Shown piece by piece: positions 58,601 through 64,000 of a stretch of DNA of 64,000 nt. Both the position numbers and the translations under genes were made by a program. The notes beneath the pieces were generated by a model that was given only the letters and a program-made list of their open reading frames with translations, was not told the DNA's origin and did not search any database. Each line of letters begins with the position of its first letter. Position 1 is the stretch's first letter. Source of the stretch: Enoplolaimus lenunculus (lineage: Eukaryota > Nematoda > Enoplea > Enoplida > Thoracostomopsidae); NCBI GenBank assembly GCA_030248215.1, contig JASANG010003711.1, positions 1 through 64,000 on the forward strand, in the 5' to 3' direction.

Positions 58601-61600
58601 ATGCGAAAGTTAAAATCTGCAATTAACAAAAAATAATAGAGGTATACTGGGATATATATCCCTCCAAGATGTTTTGAAAGTCGATATTGCACACATTCTA
58701 ATGATTTTGTCAATTTGGCTGTGTTTATACTATATATACTAAATGCGTATTTTGTCGTGCTTTCGGTCCAAATAAACTTCTTCGCATTTCGCAGGCTATA
58801 TAAAATAACTTGTGCGGGTCAAATTATTTTTCTCGCTCGCTACGGTCAACCGCAAAAAACGCTTAGATATGGTCTGTTCTTGACGAAAATGCTGGCGACG
58901 CTCCTGCGTTTAACGTACGAAACGGAAAAATAATAGACGGATACTGTAAACCGTTCATGAGGGAAGGGATTTAATTAATTAGAAATTGAGATGTAGTATC
59001 AAGTAAAAGCTTGCCGTGACTGCTAAACGTATTTTATTGCTTGATGGATGACGGTTGACTCAATTTCTTGATTGCAAGTTGTACAACTTCCATCGTTTCA
59101 TAATTGGTTTAATTAAACGGGCCCATGTATAGAACAGGGCTGAATCGTTTTCCGGACGGGCTGTAACAGAGTCAGTTTAAGCTTTAGACTAAATTTTTTT
59201 GTTTAGGCTTAGGCTTAGGAATAGGCTCATCCTTACGTTTAAGCTTAGGCTTAGGAATATGCTTATACTACTGTTCCGGCCCCGTTCCATACATGAGCCA
59301 TTAGACGAAGTACAATCATCGATATTGATGCTTCTAGAAATGTTAAATTTTGAGTTCTGGTTAACGCAGATTATATTCAGTTTTACAAGGCAGTACCTAA
59401 ACTTTGCCAAGTATTCGATATATGGATAATTCGCTACTTTCAAAATTTGTTATTCGCTACTGAACGGAAAAAATGTAATGGTTTTAGAGGTAACCGTTGC
59501 GGCATATCATTCGTAATTGTTTTATTAAAATGAAAAAACTTTCAGCTTTCCACAATATAAATTTTAAAAAATAATGAAAATTGTAACCATTAGTAAAAGT
59601 CGAACGAATGTTTAATTATGTAAATTTAAAGCGCTAAGCCGTTCACTGCAATGTAATTATCAATGTTGCTCCTTTGATTTGATCACAGCTTCAAAGCGGT
59701 CACTGAGTTGTAAAAGCGGCGTAAAAGTATAAGCTTTTAAAATGCAAATCCGGCTTAATTTCGTCAATAAAAGTTTATATTGTATTCGTCATAATTTGGT
59801 GCTATCATCAACAACAACTGCATTTAATTTCAGTGTCTTTTCGGCTGTGTGGAATAACCAAAAAGACCAAAATTTTAAATTCAGTCACTTTCGGGTTAAT
59901 TTGACCAATTTTGATTTTAGTCTTCACCACTTCTAAGCACCGATTATTCCAGCGGCTAATGTATGTGTGGTAAAGTGATTTAAACTACAATAAACTCGAG
60001 TCAGTTTTAAAGTTAAAACATATTTGGTCAGTGTGATTTTTTTGATTGCACTTGCAAGCGACGAATGTTGGAACAATGAAATTGTTTGTAAACGTATATT
60101 TCAAAGCTGTACACGTAGCTTGATTTGCGGGCAGGTGCACAGATGAGCCACTCGACCATTGGTTGATATTTTTAGTGGTGGCTGGGGGGCGGGCGGGCAG
60201 CTTTCGTTGGCGAAATTTTTTTGCTAAACATTAAATAAAGATTTCTTGGAAAATTTTTTGGTGCTACAATGGACTGGTACGAAATTGCGTTCAGAAAAAT
60301 TGACCAGTTTGTTCTCATTGTCACATTTACACGAGACAGGCCTCGAGACAGTGAATCTGACAAATTCGTCGCCCGAAAACTTGGTGCAAGCGGTGCCCTG
60401 AGCTTCTGCCTAAGCCCCTAAGTATAAGCTTTAACATAATTCTAAACCTGAACCCTTAGCCTAACGTTAACCAACCAATTTCTGAGTTTAGAAGCTTTCA
60501 GATTACAAATTGTCCAAGCACCCGATGGCAGAAAGATTATCGACAGGATTAAAAGGACTAAAATTATAAGTTTCGAAAAAGTTTAGACTACTCTTTAATA
60601 GAAATCGTTGATTACAACTTAAATAAAATTTAACGCATTTGCGAATTTGGCTGTCCTTAGTTTAACAGTTTTAAATAGACTTGTGTGGCTAATTTTTGTA
60701 CAGTAATCATCCTTTGTTTTAAAATTTAAAACAAGTAAATTTGATATTTTAAAATGGAAATGGTCGTTTTGAAGCTAATATTGTGTGTTTAGACAAACAA
60801 GTAAAAAGTATATACGGCTGTATTGCAACAGTACATATATTTGTGTCTTCGGCACAGTCGGTGAACGTTAATAAATCTACTCAAACGTTTGTTCAAGCTC
60901 GCTGAAAAACTGTAAAATTTGAAAACGCAAAATCAGTATCCTCCCATTCTGGAAAATTTCAGATCCTATGCAGAGTCGTATTAATTGAATAATTAGTAGC
61001 TACCTTGAAACAGAAACTTTAAGCTTAGCGAAACCAAATTTAATGTAGAACCAGAGTGGGACATTTACCCGCGGTCATCTGTGGGTATCCGCGGATAAAC
61101 ACGGGTCGAGTAAACAAATTTCAGCCGCGGGTAATGATTTGTATCACGCGGGTAGAAAATTGACAGTTTTTAAACGCGCCAAAGTTTTAAGAGTGAAGAT
61201 GCAAAACGTACGCTATTAACTAAGCTAGTCAGTGATCGTTGAACAAGCAAAAGTTGTGTGCTTTATTTAGTTGAGTTCGACATTTTGTTGTTTGCAGTAA
61301 GCTTTCAGGTGTAAAATTCCCTGGAGCTTTAACGCAAAATGTCATTAAAGTGCAAATCACCAGCGATCTTTAAAATACTGGTTTAACTTCAGGCGTGGGT
61401 AAAAGGTGGGTCGAGTAAACCTTTTTAACGTGGGTATACCCAAACCCGTGGGTAAAAAGACCTTATTTGCCTTTCATGGAAGGCCTCATAAATAGTGTTT
61501 GTAACACTGGAACTCTATTTTCTAATCGACTTTTTAGTAAAATTCAGTTCTATAAAAGTTCTGGAAAGTTTTCCGTTCAAAATTTTAGAACTAATTTTCC

Positions 61601-64000
61601 CAGTTTATCATCCGGAAGTTCAAGCATCGTTTTTATCAACGTCTGGGCCACAGCTGCTCAGCAGCATATCGCAAACTCCATTCATAACTTTCAACTCAAT
61701 AAAAAGACTCATTTTAACACCATACAAATAGTCTCACCAGCTGATAGACGAGGTCGAATGTTAAAAGTACTACGGAAGGGAGTCAACTGCATTCTTTAAA
61801 AACATACACATACACACAAAAATACGTTTTGCTGAAAAATAATTCTAACCTCACACAAATCGGCGAGGGGCGACAACTAACGGACGAAGAGTATTCAATG
61901 AAACTAAATGTTTAAACTATGTATGGTTTACCAGTGTCGTGTAAAAGGAACGAAATAGAGGGGATGCTTCGGCTGCCGAAATTTCACCAGAAAAGACGTA
62001 CTTGGCTAATTTAGAATAACGTTCTGGAGTAAACAGATATCTTCCATGCGGTTTTATCCCGTGTTGAAATGGAATCTTGACAACGCTCGTGTGTGGTTGG
62101 TTGTCTGGGGGATAGTCGCAGTTACTATAAAACTACAGCTTAGTAAATCGCGCAACAAATTCATTCATGCGACTACAAAATGTTTATTTTAAACGTCTTT
62201 TATCGACTGAAAGTTTGTAAAACGTGTGATATTTCAAGGTCGTGTCGGAGTGCATTAAATTCATTTGAAAAGTTGAACTTTTCTGGTGACAAGAATGTAT
62301 AAAAGTTTTAGCCGTGATTTGGCTTACTGATATCACATTATATATATGCGAGTGGTATTGTAAACAGTATGTATCCGGCTAGATAGATACTCGGAGTCAG
62401 AGGTGGATTCAAAAAGTTTTGACGAGGGAGCGGGCTGGCAAATGTTATGAAACGCTAAAATTATAAGGTGGGACGTTATCATTTTATCACAAAAAATTTT
62501 CCGAGAGCGAAAAAAGGTAAGGTAGGAACCTTCTTTACCATTTTATCATTAAAAAACGTCTGCGGGGAAAAATGTGTTTTTACAAAAGAATTCTCTTTGG
62601 GAAAAATCGTAAGGTGGACCAAGTGCAGGTTATTGCAGCAAAAACTTGCACGTGCCAGTATATGGGGTTTGATGTGTGTGTTCTTTAAAAATTGGTACTG
62701 CACTCAGTACTGGTGCACTTTTCCATCCTGCAACAGGCATAAACCTAAGCGGAATGTTAAAGTTGAGGACAATAGTATATAGGCATAGCCCAGAAATGAG
62801 GAATACTGTAAAATAGTTGCAACACCAACATCCTGCAATGGGCATATTTGTTTTGACGTAGCAGTGGTAATATTATTCGCGCCAAAATACCTGAAATCAC
62901 GCTAAAATTACGTATTGTGAGCGTTCCAGGTTAATATTAATCTGCATTTCACTTAAGTAAAAAGACTACTGTCTTTTCAACGAATCCATGTTAGCTCAAC
63001 CCGCAGAATACAGATAAATATCTATATATTAAAGCGGAAACGCCCCACATACGTATTTTGGGCAATGTTACGTATGCAAATTAAGACAGTATGCATTGAC
63101 AATACCTATTGTTTCGGATGTTTTATATATCTGCAAATCACTACTACAGCTTTTAGAAACCTGTTTTTTAATTTCGTCTACTTAAATAATAATGGACCAG
63201 GCAACGATTAAGCCTAGAGCGGAAAGCTTTAGTGCAGTTGCACATGTGTGCAACTACGTGTACTAGTAATTTTTTATTTCAGGTAAATCGACCAATAAGC
63301 ATGAAAAAAGACGCAATACAAACACGCAACCGAAAATTGACAACAAAAACAAAAAAGCGCAAAATAACGCCGTCGAACAGCATTAACGGGAGTCATACGA
63401 CAACCACGCTCAATCAGCTCGCTTCTCCTCCTTCCGGATCCGGTCCTGCGACAGTTATGAACGCAGCTTCGCTTCAAAGCTTCGGCGGCTATCATCCAAA
63501 TACTCCAATGAACACAAACGCAGCGCTCGGATTATCGGCACATGATTGCACTCCAAACCATTACAACAACACTGCAACTGCATTTATTCTACCTGAAATG
63601 TTAAGCAAAGCAGCGGTTGCGCATCATGGTCACTATAATTCGCCAGCATATCAACAGTTGCATAACGGATCGCCTCCGGCTCCTTCAACGACAACCCTGC
63701 CTCCGGATATTATTAAATCAAATTTTAATTTTAGCAATTCCGGTTACACCGCTAATAATGACACGTCCACAAACGCTTCTGCAATCGCAACAAATATGCA
63801 ACACGCAACTGCTGCGGTTCATTCACAACTGTTCGCGAACGCTGTTGCAGCAAATAGTACAGGAATTTCCGTAGGTAATAACAACAATCATCAATATATG
63901 ACTAGCGCGTCGCCAAACGCTACTTTAATGCCTTGTGGAACAATTATTCCTGGTTCAGGGTCAGGCGTTTCTTCGCTTACATCGACTTCGTCACAGTATT
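43667..64000 (+). CDS. GATA1/2/3-type transcription factor, 3' end outside window
   Basis: Exons: 43667-44697, 45291-45388, 45645-45790, 56794-56919, 63283-64000 (open at the edge), giving 706 codons so far. The start ATG is preceded in frame by TGA six codons upstream. It binds WGATAR sites in the nucleus and controls cell fate. Zinc finger 1: C381, C384, C402, C405 (CX2CX17CX2C) in [20 protein letters not shown]; finger 2: C435, C438, C456, C459 in [20 protein letters not shown]. The linker [13 protein letters not shown] and the basic tail [17 protein letters not shown] fit the GATA1/2/3 class and not GATA4/5/6. Exon 1 (343 residues) is low complexity, with nine Asn from an AAT repeat near 43933. 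The intron between the fingers and the one after KLHN are conserved in animal GATA genes. Introns 3 (11.0 kb) and 4 (6.4 kb) are far larger than others here and could house enhancers. Exon 2 has tandem acceptors (CAGCAG at 45288-45293). Confidence 0.95.
44698..45290 (+). other. GATA intron 1
   Basis: Holds a diverged family B MITE (45019-45190). The remainder is unique AT-rich sequence. Confidence 0.7.
45019..45190 (-). mobile_element. Diverged family B MITE, inverted
   Basis: GTCAATGTATCAAATAGGGC, AGTATAAGCATATTT, CTAAGCTTAAGCCTAAGC, AAGCTCATTCTATTGCAATC, and a right end CCGCCCCTGATCATTACATG plus CGCC. No matching flanks were found. Confidence 0.65.
45837..45933. mobile_element. Small palindromic CAGGG-family MITE
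   Basis: CAGGGTTCCAACCGGAACT faces GAATTCCGATCGAACCCTG. Both flanks read TATG(G)TAT, a duplication with a one-base difference. At 97 bp the ends nearly touch and the whole could fold into one hairpin. It sits just 46 bp after the exon 3 donor. Confidence 0.75.
46212..46281 (+). repeat. 38-bp tandem duplication
   Basis: GCTCAAATCTTGAATCAGCC plus ACTGCCGGTTGC (32 bp) occurs at 46212 and identically at 46250, separated by GCAAAA. Identity of the copies suggests a recent event. CACTGCCGGTTGC recurs alone at about 50277. Confidence 0.85.
51520..51971. mobile_element. Degenerate CAGGG-family element
   Basis: The interior is rich in GGAATCGG and CGGAATTC motifs, and the right end is TAATTCCGGTTGCACCCTG (ending near 51970). 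The left terminus is diverged and uncertain. Confidence 0.5.
53434..53598 (+). mobile_element. Family A MITE, GATA intron 3
   Basis: GGCCCATGTTATTTTAAGGG at the left, CCCCTTAAAGTAATATTGG plus CC at the right. Flanks AACTTTTT and AAAATTTT match at 6 of 8. Both TTAGGC runs are short (two units each). It is one of the most complete A copies. Confidence 0.85.
54083..54115 (+). repeat. Dispersed family E repeat, short
   Basis: GCCAGCGAAGCGAGCGAGAA followed by GCTAAGCG. A related piece, CTTGCGAGAAAAGCGAGTTA, lies at 54217. Confidence 0.5.
55041..55220. repeat. GC-rich inverted-repeat block (family L)
   Basis: CATGAGGCAGTACCGGAGCAG-like left end (55044-55064) mirrors the right end CTGCTCCGGCCGTGACATG (55195-55213). 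The interior has repeated GTGGGGCTCCC and GGGGAGGGCCCCC stretches. It is GC-rich against AT-rich flanks and similar in character to the block at 391-735. A fold-back element is likely. No TSD was found. Confidence 0.6.
55604..55660. mobile_element. 57-bp CAGGG-family derivative with perfect 8-bp TSD
   Basis: CAGGGTGCAACCGGAACTAC at the left end, CCGGAATTTCTTG at the right. ATTACAAG flanks exactly on both sides (55596-55603 and 55661-55668). The interior has GGAACTGGAACCGGAACCGG. Length and right end indicate an internal deletion before or after insertion. Confidence 0.75.
57280..57451 (+). mobile_element. Family A MITE, GATA intron 4
   Basis: GGCCCATGTTACTTTAAGGG at the left, ACGCCCCTTAAAGGAACATT plus GGCC at the right. 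The TTAGGC core is degenerate (TTAGACTTCGGGCTTAGG). The flanks do not give a clear duplication. Confidence 0.82.
59120..59299 (+). mobile_element. Family B MITE, 8-bp TSD (7/8), GATA intron 4
   Basis: GGCCCATGTATAGAACAGGG at the left, CCCCGTTCCATACATGAGCC at the right. Flanks are ATTAAACG (59112-59119) and ATTAGACG (59300-59307). Two TTAGGC runs are separated by AATAGGCTCATCCTTACG. Confidence 0.88.
61052..61463 (-). mobile_element. Family F hAT-like MITE, copy 2, uninterrupted
   Basis: CAGAGTGGGACATTTACCCG at the left. Its inverse aligns with 14987-15835 along its length, including TTAATAGCGTA at the site where copy 1 carries a nested element. The right terminus is diverged (GTAAAAAGACC). 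Repeated GCGGGTA and GTGGGTA motifs lie near both ends. Confidence 0.7.

Larger units (their letters stand above)
56920..63282 (+). other. GATA intron 4 (6.4 kb, inside the finger 2 region)
   Basis: Holds a family A MITE (57280-57451), a family B MITE (59120-59299), the second family F copy (61052-61463) and a degenerate CTAAGC-rich trace (60405-60470). The rest, including 57500-59100, 59310-60400 and 61800-63280, shows only unique AT-rich DNA and no recognisable exon. Confidence 0.6.

Noticed and set aside
61467-61799. Two overlapping ~80-110-codon frames in GATA intron 4
   Set aside because: Considered as a cryptic alternative exon, but no conserved GATA-family segment is missing and no strong acceptor/donor pair was seen.

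Overview
The window looks like nuclear DNA from an invertebrate bilaterian animal. It is AT-rich, with GT-AG introns of roughly 0.2 to 11 kb, three intron-rich protein genes that are all on the + strand, and dense non-autonomous DNA transposons. The GATA gene has the two-finger core of the bilaterian GATA1/2/3 class, which argues against a non-bilaterian. I cannot fix the phylum from the sequence; a tunicate or mollusc is possible but unproven.

Layout: (1) 1-4381 is non-coding, with a GC-rich repeat, a ~65-70 bp satellite, a block of CGACAACTCGTC-type repeats and a tRNA-like remnant. (2) 4382-12530 is a complete 11-exon XPR1-type phosphate exporter (SPX plus EXS domains, 953 residues when spliced) with an unusually long cytosolic tail. 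(3) 12531-16871 is a repeat-filled spacer with a nested transposon insertion. (4) 16872-24420 is a complete 7-exon phosphopantothenate-cysteine ligase gene (PPCS, 319 residues) whose first intron appears to be of the GC-AG type. (5) 24421-43666 is 19 kb without a recognisable gene, carrying MITEs, two tRNA-like SINE-like copies, a ~700 bp inverted-repeat element and one puzzling stretch of open frames near 39.3-39.7 kb. (6) From 43667 to the right edge lies a GATA1/2/3-type transcription factor: five exons are visible, with very large introns 3 and 4, and the last visible exon is cut by the window end.

The three genes have unrelated roles (phosphate export, coenzyme A synthesis, transcriptional control), and nothing in the sequence suggests joint regulation.

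The most unusual content is the repeat landscape. Two related MITE families (about 15 copies) share GGCC(C/A)ATGT termini, 8-bp target-site duplications and cores built of TTAGGC hexamers, the unit of nematode telomeres. Four pearl/HINE-like elements sit in XPR1 and PPCS introns and carry 13 exact ATGCAAAT octamers between them. A hAT-like CAGGG family is nested inside a second hAT-like element. A ~700 bp terminal-inverted-repeat element contains five near-perfect AATATCATATGATATT palindromes. No CRISPR array, intact retroelement, rRNA or convincing functional tRNA was seen.
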